Both the position numbers and the translations under genes were made by a program. This document shows positions 9,107 through 17,669 of a stretch of 64,000 bases of DNA, piece after piece. This stretch comes from Novosphingobium sp. (lineage in GTDB: Bacteria > Pseudomonadota > Alphaproteobacteria > Sphingomonadales > Sphingomonadaceae): NCBI GenBank assembly GCA_024236175.1, contig JACKKY010000004.1, positions 664,046-728,045 of the forward strand, in the 5' to 3' direction. The stretch's first letter is position 1; each line of letters starts with the position of its first letter. The notes beneath the pieces were generated by a model. It was given only the letters and a program-made list of their open reading frames with translations, had not been told where the DNA came from and ran no database searches.

Positions 9107-9969
9107 GCGAGGCCACGCTGGCGCGTAGCGACGAAGTCCCCGCCGAAGTCGCCGCGCTGGAAGCGCGTGCACGGCGGATCGAAACGCCGTGCGGGGACGG
9201 CGTCATGGTCTGGCGCGTGTGGGGCCAGGGCGATCCTGTCGTCCTGGGCCACGGCGCGCAAGGATCATGGATGCACTGGACCCGCAATATCGATGCGCTG
9301 GCCGAGAAACGCATGGTGATAGCAGCCGACCTGCCCGGACATGGCGATTCGGCGATGCCCGCCACCCCCGGTCAGGCCGGCATTTCGCGGGCGCTCGCCA
9401 CCGGGCTGCGCGAGATACTCGGCGATGCGCTTCCGGCCGACCTGGTCGGCTTTTCGTTCGGAGGAGTCGCCTTCACTTTCCTCGCTGCGCTGCATCCCGA
9501 CGTGGCAAGGCGCGTGATCCTGGTCGGCTGCGGCGGGCTCGATACGCCGGTGGGCCATGTCGACCTGAAGCGCGCCAGCGGCCTGAAAGGCGAGGAGCGG
9601 CGGGCGGTCCTGAAGCACAATCTGCTGGCGCTTATGCTTCACGGCGAGGACTGCATCGACGAATTCGCCCTCTGGCAGCTGGTCGCCAACGCAAGGCGCG
9701 CCAGGCTGAACGTTCCGGGACTGGTCCTGCCCGACCGGCTGACGTTTATCCTGCCCGACGTGACGGTGCCGGTCGACGCCATCTGGGGGGAATTCGACGG
9801 TCCGCATCCCGAGCCGGAGGTCCAAGAAGAAGTCCTGCGCCGGTTCCAGCCCGAAACCGATTTCCGGGTTGTCGCGGGAGCCGGCCACTGGGCGATGTTC
9901 GAACGGCCCGACGAATTCAACCGGACGCTGATCGATATGCTGGACCAGCCGTTGCGGAAGCTCGCATAA
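9103..9969 (+). CDS. Alpha/beta-fold hydrolase
   Basis: A 288-aa alpha/beta hydrolase. The oxyanion-region motif is VVLGHGAQGSWMHW, the nucleophile elbow is GFSFGG (Ser near residue 111), and the catalytic His is in GAGHWAMFE near the C-terminus. The acid is probably the Asp in the IWGEFDGP region. It fits C-C hydrolases, esterases or haloperoxidase-like enzymes. The ATG at 9103 overlaps the stop of the upstream reductase by 4 bp, which fixes the start. The next gene, an amidohydrolase, follows after 45 bp with its own ribosome-binding site, so the two hydrolases probably belong to one transcript. Confidence 0.9.
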   Translation: MSEATLARSDEVPAEVAALEARARRIETPCGDGVMVWRVWGQGDPVVLGHGAQGSWMHWTRNIDALAEKRMVIAADLPGHGDSAMPATPGQAGISRALATGLREILGDALPADLVGFSFGGVAFTFLAALHPDVARRVILVGCGGLDTPVGHVDLKRASGLKGEERRAVLKHNLLALMLHGEDCIDEFALWQLVANARRARLNVPGLVLPDRLTFILPDVTVPVDAIWGEFDGPHPEPEVQEEVLRRFQPETDFRVVAGAGHWAMFERPDEFNRTLIDMLDQPLRKLA

Positions 9970-10014
9970 TGAAATAGCACAGGCGATGCGTATTAAGGAG
10001 AGGCACGGCACCCG

Positions 10015-11304
10015 ATGGTGACATTCACCAACGCCCGGATCTTCGACGGCCGGAAAAAGCTTCCCGGCCTGCACACGGTCGCGATCGAGGGGAACCGCAT
10101 AGCTTCCGTGTCGGAAGGCGACGCGGACGGCGACGCCATCGACCTTGCCGGCATGACGCTCATGCCCGGCATGATTTCATGCCATTTCCATACCGATTTC
10201 TACAAGTTCACGCTGGAGATGGGCGTGTCGGGCGAGCCGCTCGGCAAGGAACTCCCGCCCGGCGTACTCATGGCAATCGGCGTGCGCAATTGCGGCATCC
10301 TGCTTGAAAGCGGCTTCACCGGCTATATCGGCGCAGCCTGCGGGCACGACATCGACGCGCAGCTCAAGATCGCGATCGCCGAAGGCATCATCCAGGGCCC
10401 GCGCATCCGGGCCTGCAGCGCGCATATCGGCACCACCGGCGACGTCAACGACAGCGTCAAGTGGTGGCGGCGCTTCGACAGTCCCGGCACCGACGTCTTC
10501 GTCGACGGGCCCGAAGACATGCGCAAGATGGTGCGCGAATACATCCGGCGCGGTTCGGAGACGATCAAGATATTCGTCAGTTCCGGCCATGGCGGCCTGC
10601 CCTGGCCGGTTCCGCGCAACATGGCCCGCGACGAGATCGCGGCCGTGGTCGAAGCCGCCCATATGCGCGGCGCGAAAGTGCGCGCGCATTCGGCCACCAA
10701 AGAGATGATCCGCGAATGCGTGGAACTGGGCGTGGACATCATCGACCATGGCGATGAAATCGACGAGGAGATCATCGCGATGATGGCGGAGCGCGGGACC
10801 TTCTGGGTGCCGAGCCTGCGATATCCCACCTGCATGGTCGAACTCGGCTGGGCCGATGCCGATTTGCCGGGCCAGATCGAAAACGTCCGCGCCATGCTGC
10901 CGGTCGCGCAGAAGGCAGGTGTAAGAATCCTGATCGGCGACGATTACAGCGGGGTGTTCCGCGGCGTTCTGGAAGACGACCCGCTCGACCACAAGGTCGG
11001 CGACTACGGACGGGAGTTCGCGTTCTACGGCGCCATCGACGGGCTCTCGCCGGAAGACATCCTGAGCTGGGGCACCGCCAATGCCGGCGAAGCGCTGCTC
11101 GGCGGGCATGACCGGCTGGGCGTGATCGAGGAAGGCGCGCTGGCGGACCTGATCGTGGTCGACGGGGACCCCCTGGCCGATCTTTCGCTGCTTGCCCGCC
11201 CACAATCCGCGCTGCGGGCCGTCATCCGCGACGGCGTGCTCGCGATCGACCGGCTCTCGCAAGAGGCAGCCGGTTCCCATGCGATGAAGGAAGCCGCCGA
11301 ATGA
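10015..11304 (+). CDS. Amidohydrolase-superfamily metal-dependent hydrolase
   Basis: A 429-aa protein with the amidohydrolase layout: an N-terminal beta-sandwich beginning TFTNARIFDG, the HxH metal pair in CHFHTD at about residues 61-66, later His residues in RAHSATKE and IIDHGDEID, and a metal/catalytic Asp in GDDYSG. The C-terminal segment VIEEGALADLIVVDGDPL is the usual closing beta-sandwich of imidazolonepropionase-like members. AAGGAGAGG (about 9995-10003) precedes ATG 10015. It could open a cyclic amide, lactam or lactone. The 4-bp overlap with the VOC gene argues for coupled translation. Confidence 0.92.
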   Translation: MVTFTNARIFDGRKKLPGLHTVAIEGNRIASVSEGDADGDAIDLAGMTLMPGMISCHFHTDFYKFTLEMGVSGEPLGKELPPGVLMAIGVRNCGILLESGFTGYIGAACGHDIDAQLKIAIAEGIIQGPRIRACSAHIGTTGDVNDSVKWWRRFDSPGTDVFVDGPEDMRKMVREYIRRGSETIKIFVSSGHGGLPWPVPRNMARDEIAAVVEAAHMRGAKVRAHSATKEMIRECVELGVDIIDHGDEIDEEIIAMMAERGTFWVPSLRYPTCMVELGWADADLPGQIENVRAMLPVAQKAGVRILIGDDYSGVFRGVLEDDPLDHKVGDYGREFAFYGAIDGLSPEDILSWGTANAGEALLGGHDRLGVIEEGALADLIVVDGDPLADLSLLARPQSALRAVIRDGVLAIDRLSQEAAGSHAMKEAAE

Positions 11305-11834
11305 CGATCCCGGCCAACCGGAACCGACAATACATGCAGATGTGCTGGGTCGTGCCCGACCTCGACGCAGCGATCGGCCATTGGCTGCAGACCACGGGCG
11401 CAGGTCCGTTCTTCCTGTTCGAGGACGTCCATTTCACCGACAGCCACTACCGCGGCCAGCCGATGGACGTCGCGCCCCACCGTGCGGCGATCGGCCAGCA
11501 CGGCGACATGCAGATAGAGCTGATCTGCCCGCTCGGCGACGATCCGGGAATATGGCGGGAGGTAGTGCCCGCCGGCAGCTTCGGCTTCCATCACACCGCC
11601 CTCTATTGCGACGATTACGATGCGGAGCGCGACGCCCTGATGAAGTCCGGCGCCGAAATCGCATTCGAGGGACTGATGATGGGCGCCAGGACCGGCTATC
11701 TCGATACGGTGAAGACTTTGGGCTTCATGACCGAGCTCATCACCGCCAACCCGGTAGCCGAAGAAGTGTTCGGCGCGTTTCGCGCCGCGGCCGAGAACTG
11801 GGACGGTTCCGACCCCATCCGCACATTGGGATGA
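11301..11834 (+). CDS. VOC-family protein (glyoxalase/epimerase fold)
   Basis: A 177-aa vicinal-oxygen-chelate protein. It begins with the family's first beta-strand and metal-ligand region (MQMCWVVPDLDAAIGHW), has a central DMQIELICPLG strand and a later FHHTALYCDD strand with a His. This resembles methylmalonyl-CoA epimerase or glyoxalase-type proteins. The start overlaps the amidohydrolase stop (ATGA at 11301). VOC members isomerise, lyse or dioxygenate substrates using a divalent metal; which applies here cannot be told. It likely acts on a product of the amidohydrolase or the neighbouring dioxygenase. Confidence 0.88.
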   Translation: MTIPANRNRQYMQMCWVVPDLDAAIGHWLQTTGAGPFFLFEDVHFTDSHYRGQPMDVAPHRAAIGQHGDMQIELICPLGDDPGIWREVVPAGSFGFHHTALYCDDYDAERDALMKSGAEIAFEGLMMGARTGYLDTVKTLGFMTELITANPVAEEVFGAFRAAAENWDGSDPIRTLG

Positions 11835-11910
11835 GCGGCACGAACATGACGAATATCAAGGATGGACGGCTCGGCGACGGTTAGTCATGCCGGCCTTCGT
11901 GGGAGTGAAT

Positions 11911-12723
11911 ATGCAGGATACCAAGGTTTCCCCGTGCCGGGCAGTGACTGCCGACGAAGTGGCCCACTATCACGAATACGGCTGGGTCAAGCTGAAGAAG
12001 TTCGTCGACCCGGCGATGCTCTCCACCATCCTCGGCGTCGCGAAGGGGATCATGGGCGAAGACGGTGACAGCAATCCGCCGTACGGAATCGATCAGCCCT
12101 ACTTCAATGCGCAATACGGCGGGCTCTACGCCAACCCCGATGTGCGGCCGATCTTCGACGGAATCGGCCCGGCGGCCAAGCAGCTCTTGAACCGCAAGGC
12201 CGGCACCGGCGTGCGGCTGTTCAACGATTTCTTCGGGCCTAAGCTTCCGGCCGCGAAGAAGACCAGGAACATGGGCAACGGCCCGACGAGCTTTCACCAG
12301 GACTACATCACCTTCGCGGTGGACCGCAGCGGCGGCATGACCTTCTGGATTCCGCTGGAGCCCTACGGTCCCGATGCCGGCACCATGTCATTCATCAACG
12401 GCTCGCACCGGCTGGGCGTCCTCGGCAATTACACCGCCTACGACGGCAAGGACATCCGGGAAGTCTGGCCCGAACTCAACGACCTGGAGATGAGCGAGCC
12501 GATCACTTACGAACTCGGCGATGTGACCGTCCATAACCACATGCTGGTCCATGGCGCTGGCGCCAACCACATGGACCGGCCGCGCTGGGCCTATCTGGTC
12601 CTGCCGCAGCCCGCCGACGCACGCTGGAACGGTGCACCGCCGGAGGCTTTCGACCCCTCGGCTCACAACATGACACCCTACGGCGAGTTTCCCGACAAGG
12701 CCTTCCCGATCATCGCCGACTAG
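11911..12723 (+). CDS. Phytanoyl-CoA dioxygenase (PhyH) family protein
   Basis: A 270-aa Fe(II)/2-oxoglutarate oxygenase of the PhyH family. The facial triad is visible as His-x-Asp in SFHQDY and a distal His in the VHGAGANHMDRPRWAY segment, whose Arg would bind 2-oxoglutarate. I prefer ATG 11911, with GGGAG at 11901-11905, over ATG 11887, which lacks a ribosome-binding site. It follows the VOC gene by 76 bp. It would hydroxylate an acyl or terpenoid-like substrate with O2 and 2-oxoglutarate, yielding succinate and CO2. The next gene starts 7 bp downstream. Confidence 0.9.
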   Translation: MQDTKVSPCRAVTADEVAHYHEYGWVKLKKFVDPAMLSTILGVAKGIMGEDGDSNPPYGIDQPYFNAQYGGLYANPDVRPIFDGIGPAAKQLLNRKAGTGVRLFNDFFGPKLPAAKKTRNMGNGPTSFHQDYITFAVDRSGGMTFWIPLEPYGPDAGTMSFINGSHRLGVLGNYTAYDGKDIREVWPELNDLEMSEPITYELGDVTVHNHMLVHGAGANHMDRPRWAYLVLPQPADARWNGAPPEAFDPSAHNMTPYGEFPDKAFPIIAD

Positions 12724-12730
12724 GCTTCCG

Positions 12731-13426
12731 GTGGCCAGCAGGGCACGATCGCTGGCGCTGTGCGTCGTCACCGCAATCGCTTGCGGCGCCTGCACACATG
12801 GCGGTCCAGCCCGTTCTCACAAGAGCCCGTCCTGCCTTTCGGGGACCTATGACGGCGGCCAGACCGAAGTGGCCACGGGACTCGCGCTCGGCAGCGATGG
12901 GCGCTTCGCCTATGGCCTGTCCTACGGCGCTCTGGACGAAGGTGCCGGGGGACGCTGGGAGGCCGACGGAGACCGGGTCTACCTCACCAGCGATCCGGTC
13001 AAGCCGCCCGCACTGGCCTTCGTCGCGGAGCGCGCTTCCGATCAGGCCGGACTGTATGTCGAACTGGACGTGACCGGCGGGTTGTCGAGGCAATATTTCG
13101 ATGCACGGATCGAGCTGGCGGACGGGCAAAGCCTGATGCGGCGATTCGAAGAGGATGGGCTATCCGTCGAGTTTGCCGAAGGCGACCGCCCGGTCTCGAC
13201 AACGGTGCTGCTGCCGATGTTCGGCGTGGCAAGCATGCCTTACCGGCTGACGGGAGACGGCCCGAGGATCGTGCTGTTCCGGTTCGATCCCAACGATCTC
13301 GGCAAGGTTGCCTTCTCGCGGACGCCGCTGATGCGCGAGGGAGCCCGGCTGATCCTGGAACGTCACGGCCGCCGCCTGACCTTCCGGCCGGTCAAGGGCG
13401 GCTGCGGGAACGGTCAGCCAGACTGA
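12731..13426 (+). CDS. Hypothetical exported protein (possible lipoprotein)
   Basis: A 231-aa protein starting at GTG 12731, 7 bp after the PhyH stop. The N-terminus has a charged start, a hydrophobic run and a Cys-containing AIACGACTHG segment that may be a lipobox, though the -3 residue is not ideal. The remainder is beta-rich with repeated short strands (for instance GSDGRFAYGLSYG) and no catalytic motif I recognise. Its 3' end overlaps the convergent FAD oxidoreductase by 13 bp. It is probably periplasmic or envelope-bound; the function is unknown. Confidence 0.75.
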   Translation: MASRARSLALCVVTAIACGACTHGGPARSHKSPSCLSGTYDGGQTEVATGLALGSDGRFAYGLSYGALDEGAGGRWEADGDRVYLTSDPVKPPALAFVAERASDQAGLYVELDVTGGLSRQYFDARIELADGQSLMRRFEEDGLSVEFAEGDRPVSTTVLLPMFGVASMPYRLTGDGPRIVLFRFDPNDLGKVAFSRTPLMREGARLILERHGRRLTFRPVKGGCGNGQPD

Positions 13427-14517
13427 CGGCAGGCGGAAACGACCTCCTCGGCGATCGCCAGCGACGAGGTCAGCCCCGGAGATTCTATCCCGAACAGGTT
13501 CACCAGTCCCGGCAGGCCGTGGACTTGCGGTCCCTGGATGAGGAAGTCGGCGTCCGGCTCCGCAGGGCCGGTCAGCTTGGGGCGGATGCCGCTGTAACCG
13601 GGCGAGAGCTTGTCCGGATCGACCTGCGGCCAGAACTGGCGGACCGATTCAAGGAACGCGGGCTTGCGCGCGGGATCGACGGCGTAGTCGATCGCTTCCA
13701 CCCATTCGACGTCCGGGCCGAAGCGGGCCTGCCCGGCCATGTCGAGCGTGAGATGCGTGCCCAGCCCGCCCTTGATCGGCACCGGATAGATCAGCCGCGT
13801 GAACGGTACCTTGCCCGAGTAGGTGAAGTAGCTGCCCTTGGCGAGGTGACGCGGCGGGATGTGACAGGCATCGAGCGCATCGATCGATGCCGCGACCGAC
13901 TGCGCATGGAGTCCGGCGGCGTTGACCACTATCCCCGCTTGCAGCCGGGTCTCGCCGACATGGACGCACCAGTGCTCGCCCGAGCGCTCAACACGTTCGG
14001 CCGGGGCGTTGCGCGCCAGCATCGCGCCGTGGTCCTCGGCTTCTCCCAGCAGCGAAAGCATGAGGGCGTGGGAATCGACGATCCCGCTCGAAGGGGACAG
14101 CAGCGCCGCGACGCAGTCGATGGCCGGCTCGACTTGCGCGGCCTCGCCCCGATCCAGCCATGCGAGGTCCTCGTCCGCACCTGAAGCCTCGGCGTGGGCT
14201 GCAATCGCTTCAAGCCGGGCGCGTTCGCTCTCGTTCGCGGCGAAGGTCAGCTTGCCGCACCGGCTGTGCAGCACGTGGCGGCTGGCGCAATATTCGTAGA
14301 GCCGCCGCTTGCCCTCGATGCAGAGCCGTTCCTTGAGCGAGCCGTGCGGATAGTGGATGCCGGCGTGTATCACCTCGCTGTTGCGCGAGGACGTGCCGAG
14401 ACCGAAATTGTCCTCGCGCTCGAGGACGATCACGTCCCTGCCCTCGAGCGCCAGCGCCCGGGCCGTCGCCAGCCCGACGACCCCTGCGCCGATGACGACT
14501 GCGTCTGTCCGGTCCAT
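13414..14517 (-). CDS. FAD-dependent oxidoreductase, LhgO/DAO family
   Basis: A 367-aa flavoprotein of the D-amino-acid-oxidase fold. The N-terminal dinucleotide motif is VVIGAGVVGLATA. The segment SSRNSEVIHAGIHYPHGSLK closely follows the L-2-hydroxyglutarate oxidase (LhgO) consensus, and a C-terminal FGIESPGLTSSLAI closes the FAD site. Substrates of the family include 2-hydroxy acids and amines, so LhgO itself is only one option; at 367 aa it is somewhat shorter than typical LhgO. It is convergent with the exported protein gene (13-bp overlap) and is followed upstream of its start by the palindromic element at 14553. Confidence 0.88.
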   Translation of the reverse strand: MDRTDAVVIGAGVVGLATARALALEGRDVIVLEREDNFGLGTSSRNSEVIHAGIHYPHGSLKERLCIEGKRRLYEYCASRHVLHSRCGKLTFAANESERARLEAIAAHAEASGADEDLAWLDRGEAAQVEPAIDCVAALLSPSSGIVDSHALMLSLLGEAEDHGAMLARNAPAERVERSGEHWCVHVGETRLQAGIVVNAAGLHAQSVAASIDALDACHIPPRHLAKGSYFTYSGKVPFTRLIYPVPIKGGLGTHLTLDMAGQARFGPDVEWVEAIDYAVDPARKPAFLESVRQFWPQVDPDKLSPGYSGIRPKLTGPAEPDADFLIQGPQVHGLPGLVNLFGIESPGLTSSLAIAEEVVSACRQSG

Positions 14518-14552
14518 GCCCGGCGCCTAGACCGGATTGCCTTTGATTGAAA

Positions 14553-14643
14553 CGTCATTCCCGCGAAAGCGGGAACCCAGCTTTCAAGCTCCGGGCTTGG
14601 CACGCCGGCAGTAACTGGGTCCCCGCTTTCGCGGGGATGACGA
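14553..14643. repeat. Palindromic two-hairpin intergenic element, copy 1
   Basis: Two 28-29 bp half-sites face each other (14553-14580 and 14615-14643). Each half contains a hairpin with a CCCGC or CCCCGC stem and a 4-base loop: GAAA on the left half, TTTC on the right, so the right half reads GAAA on the other strand. The outer ends CGTCAT and ATGACG also pair. The same element occurs at 32146, 39722 and, diverged, at 46272. It is REP-like. Confidence 0.9.
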
Positions 14644-14693
14644 AGGTTGTGTCAGGCGAGAATGGCCCCCGCTTTGGGCCCGATCGCCAATGC

Positions 14694-15911
14694 CTACCAG
14701 ACCAGCGGCACCGAGGCGGGTCCGATCACGCCGCTTGGCAGATAGGAGATCTGCGTGCCCGGCTTGAGATCGAATTCGGGGATGCGACGCAGCCATTCCT
14801 GCAGCGCGATCTTGATTTCCAGCCGCGCGAGATGGCCGCCCATGCAGGCATGGACTCCGCCGGTGAAGGTAAGGATCGGCTTGCGCGGGCGATGGAAATC
14901 GACTTCCCGCGGGTTCTCGTAGACGTCCGGGTCGTAGTTGCAGGCCGGCAGGATGCACATGAAACGGTCTCCCGCCTTCATCTGCACGCCGTTCATCTCC
15001 AGGTCCCGCACCAGCGTCCGGCCGGAGAAGGTGACACCGTAGTAGCGCAGCAGCTCCTCCAGTTGGCTGTCGATATTCTCCGGCTCGGCGATCATCTCGC
15101 GGCGGCGCTCAGGGTTGCGCGCGAGCCAGACCCAGATGTTGTTCATTGCCGCATAGACGGTGTCGATGCCGGCGATGAACAGGAAGAACACGAAGCCGTA
15201 GACTTCCTGTTCGCCCAGCGGCTCTCCGTCGACGGTGCCGTGGACGATCCTGCTTATCGCGCCGTTGTCGGGGTTGGCGCGCTTCTCCTCGATCACCGAT
15301 GACAGGTATTCGCGGATCTCCGCCATGATCTGCACGGCCTTGTCGCGCTCGGCGAAGGAGATCAGCGAGACCACCCAGCGCACGAAGGTGTCGCGCATGT
15401 CGAGCGGCAGGCCCATGAGGTTGAGGAACACCGATACGGGAAGCGGGCGCGCGAAATCGGTCGTGAATTCGCATTCACCCTTGTCGATGAATTCGTCGAT
15501 CAGTTCGTTGGCAAGAGCGCGGATGTCGTTCGACAATTCCAGCACCGCCTTGGGCGAAAGCATCGGATCGAGGATGTTGCGGTACTTGCGGTGCTCCGGG
15601 GGATCGAACTCGACCGGGATCAGCGGAAAGAAGTCTTCCGGATCGCGCGGAAAGATCGACCCGTTCTGGATCGTGAAGTCACTGCTCCGCAGCGCTTTCA
15701 GCGCATCGGCATGCTTGATCGTGACCCAGGTACCGCCGACCATCGTATCCGCGTCGTAGAAGAGCGGCGGGTACTTCTCATGCAGCGAGGGATAGAATTC
15801 GTAGGGATCGCTGAGGAATTCGGGGCCGACGATGTGCCCGAGCCTGAAAACAAGGTCGGAAGGAACGTGGTCGGGGACTTTCACGTCTGATTGGGCAGGG
15901 CTCGCCGCCAT
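14694..15911 (-). CDS. Cytochrome P450, P450cam (CYP101)-like
   Basis: A 405-aa soluble P450. Features shared with P450cam as I recall it are the DPPEHRKYRN segment, the acid-alcohol pair in FIAGIDT of the I-helix, EELLRYY (ExxR), MNGVQMKAGD, and a C-terminus ending VPLVW. The haem loop is FTGGVHACMGG, with the axial Cys. ATG 15909-15911 is chosen for its AGGAGAAG ribosome-binding site; the longer frame is arginine-rich. It is the third gene of a ferredoxin-P450-P450 operon and clearly paralogous to its neighbour (both contain GGHLARLEIKIALQEWL). A monooxygenase on a cyclic, perhaps terpenoid substrate is the likely role. Confidence 0.94.
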   Translation of the reverse strand: MAASPAQSDVKVPDHVPSDLVFRLGHIVGPEFLSDPYEFYPSLHEKYPPLFYDADTMVGGTWVTIKHADALKALRSSDFTIQNGSIFPRDPEDFFPLIPVEFDPPEHRKYRNILDPMLSPKAVLELSNDIRALANELIDEFIDKGECEFTTDFARPLPVSVFLNLMGLPLDMRDTFVRWVVSLISFAERDKAVQIMAEIREYLSSVIEEKRANPDNGAISRIVHGTVDGEPLGEQEVYGFVFFLFIAGIDTVYAAMNNIWVWLARNPERRREMIAEPENIDSQLEELLRYYGVTFSGRTLVRDLEMNGVQMKAGDRFMCILPACNYDPDVYENPREVDFHRPRKPILTFTGGVHACMGGHLARLEIKIALQEWLRRIPEFDLKPGTQISYLPSGVIGPASVPLVW

Positions 15912-15978
15912 CTTGCTTCTCCTCGATCGAGACGGATCGCGTCCGCCTTCATGTTGTTGTTCGCGGGCCGGATACGAA

Positions 15979-16010
15979 CGGGGGCCCGGCAACCAAGGCC
16001 GAGGCCCCCG
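15979..16010 (-). other. Hairpin between the two P450 genes
   Basis: CGGGGGCC (15979-15986) pairs with GGCCCCCG (16003-16010) across a 16-base loop in the 120-bp gap between tandem P450 genes. No T-run follows on the minus strand, so it is more likely an mRNA processing or stability element that could set unequal expression of the two P450s than a full terminator. Confidence 0.45.
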
Positions 16011-16031
16011 AATACGCAGGCTCGGTGCCGC

Positions 16032-17294
16032 TTACCAGACCAGCGGCAGCGTCTCCGGGCCGATCACGCCGCCCGGACGATATTCGATCTCGGCCCCCGG
16101 CTTCAGCGAAAACTTCGGGATGCGTTTCAGCCATTCCTGCAGTGCGATCTTGATCTCCAGCCGTGCGAGGTGGCCGCCCATGCAGCTATGCACGCCGACG
16201 GTGAATGCCAGGATCGTCTTGCGAGGGCGGTCGAAATCGACCTCGGTCGGGTTCGGGAACACTTCCGGATCGAAGTTGCAGGCCGGCAGCACGCAGGTGA
16301 TCCGGTCGCCCTTCTTCATCTGGACGCCGCGCATCTCGTAGTCCTGCGCGAGCACCCGACCCGAGAAGGTGACCGACCAGCGGCGCAGCAACTCCTCGAC
16401 GATGTTGTCGATGTCCTCATCAGGCCGATCGATGATCTCCTGAACCCGGTCCGGATTGCGGGCGAGCCACAGCCAGATGTTGTTGAGCGTGGCGAAGACG
16501 GTGTCGAGCCCGCCGATGAACAGGAAGACGACGAAGCCGAAGACTTCCTTGTCCGACAGCGGCTTGCCGTCGACGATGGCATGCGCAATGCGGCTGACGA
16601 CGCCCTCGTCGGGGTTCGCCTTCTTCTCGGCGATCGCTTCCTTGATGTAGGTCGTGATATTGAGGAAGGCCTTGCCCATCACCGCCGGGTCGCGCGCATG
16701 GAGCAGGTCGACCGCCCACGACACGAAGGTGTCGCGCATGTCCTGCGGCAGCCCCATGATGTCCAGGAAGACGGACACCGGCAGCGGCCTGCCGAAAGCC
16801 GTGGTGAATTCGCATTCGCCCCCCTCACCCGGAGCGCCCGCGAAGTCGTCGAGCAGGTCGCGCGCGCGCTGGCGGATCAGGCCTTCGAGCTGCATCACGC
16901 CCTTCGGGCTGAACAGCGGATCGACGATGTTGCGGTACTTGCGGTGATGCGGCGGATCGATCTCGATCGGGATGAAATAGAAATAGTCGTTCGGATCGCG
17001 CGGGAACGGCGTCGCCCCTTCGTTCGAGAAGATGTCCGCGTGCCGCAGCACGAACAGGGCGTCCTCGTGCTTGGTCGCCATCCACGCATTGATGTGATTG
17101 CCGACATCGTAGAAGATCGGCGGATATTTCTCATGCATCTTCGCCATGAAATCGTGCGGATTGGCGAGGAATTCGGGACCGGTGGTCAGGCCGGTCTCGA
17201 AAATGAGATCCTTGGGAACATGCGGCGGGATCTGGTCCCTCCCCGCGTAGCGTGGCAGATCGGGCGGAACAGGATTGGCTGCATCGATGGCCAT
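16032..17294 (-). CDS. Cytochrome P450, P450cam (CYP101)-like
   Basis: A 420-aa soluble P450 close to P450cam in length and motifs: IDPPHHRKYRN, the I-helix GGLDTV (identical to the P450cam Asp251-Thr252 context as I recall it), EELLRRWSVTFSGR, YEMRGVQMKKGD, haem loop FTVGVHSCMGG and terminal LPLVW. It sits 20 bp after a putidaredoxin-like ferredoxin gene, the expected electron donor. A second paralogue follows downstream. No ferredoxin reductase gene is present in the window, so that partner must be encoded elsewhere. Hydroxylation of a small cyclic hydrocarbon or terpenoid is inferred. Confidence 0.95.
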   Translation of the reverse strand: MAIDAANPVPPDLPRYAGRDQIPPHVPKDLIFETGLTTGPEFLANPHDFMAKMHEKYPPIFYDVGNHINAWMATKHEDALFVLRHADIFSNEGATPFPRDPNDYFYFIPIEIDPPHHRKYRNIVDPLFSPKGVMQLEGLIRQRARDLLDDFAGAPGEGGECEFTTAFGRPLPVSVFLDIMGLPQDMRDTFVSWAVDLLHARDPAVMGKAFLNITTYIKEAIAEKKANPDEGVVSRIAHAIVDGKPLSDKEVFGFVVFLFIGGLDTVFATLNNIWLWLARNPDRVQEIIDRPDEDIDNIVEELLRRWSVTFSGRVLAQDYEMRGVQMKKGDRITCVLPACNFDPEVFPNPTEVDFDRPRKTILAFTVGVHSCMGGHLARLEIKIALQEWLKRIPKFSLKPGAEIEYRPGGVIGPETLPLVW

Positions 17295-17314
17295 GGCTCT
17301 TTCTCCCTCCGGAG

Positions 17315-17641
17315 TCAGTACTGGGCTTCAGGCAGGCGGACGACCAGCCCGTCGAGCTCGTCGCTCATCTCGATCTGGCAGGAAAGCCGGCTGGTGGGCT
17401 TCACTTCCGAAGCGGCGGCCTCGAGCAGTTCACGCTCTTCATCGGTAGCCGGTCCACCGACCTTTCCGGTCCATGCCTCGTCGACGTAGCAATGGCAGGT
17501 CGCGCACGACAGGGCGCCGCCACATTCGCCGACGATGCCTTCGATATTGTTATAGAGCGCTCCGCGCATGACGTTTTCGCCGACCGGCACATCGATAGCG
17601 TGCTCGGTGCCGTCATGATCGACATAGGTAACCTTTGGCAT
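17315..17641 (-). CDS. 2Fe-2S ferredoxin, putidaredoxin-like
   Basis: A 108-aa adrenodoxin/putidaredoxin-type ferredoxin. The cluster ligands follow the C-x5-C-x2-C spacing in ECGGALSCATCH, with the fourth Cys in RLSCQIEMSDELDG. The start MPKVTYVDHDGTEHAIDV and the ELDGLVVRLPEAQY ending track putidaredoxin closely, including an aromatic C-terminal residue (Tyr here, Trp in putidaredoxin) known to matter for P450cam interaction. It is first in the operon with the two P450s and divergent from a TetR gene. It should carry electrons from an unlinked reductase to the P450s. Confidence 0.96.
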   Translation of the reverse strand: MPKVTYVDHDGTEHAIDVPVGENVMRGALYNNIEGIVGECGGALSCATCHCYVDEAWTGKVGGPATDEERELLEAAASEVKPTSRLSCQIEMSDELDGLVVRLPEAQY

Positions 17642-17669
17642 TCAACTCTCCTGCCCAACCCATAGCTTC

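Noticed and set aside
13414..14517. Assignment as a true L-2-hydroxyglutarate oxidase
   Set aside because: Motifs agree with the family but the protein is shorter than typical LhgO and its context is not central metabolism, so only the broader family is given.
14553..14643. CRISPR-like spaced repeats
   Set aside because: The repeats are inverted pairs scattered singly over 32 kb, not tandem direct repeats with regular spacers, and no cas genes are present.
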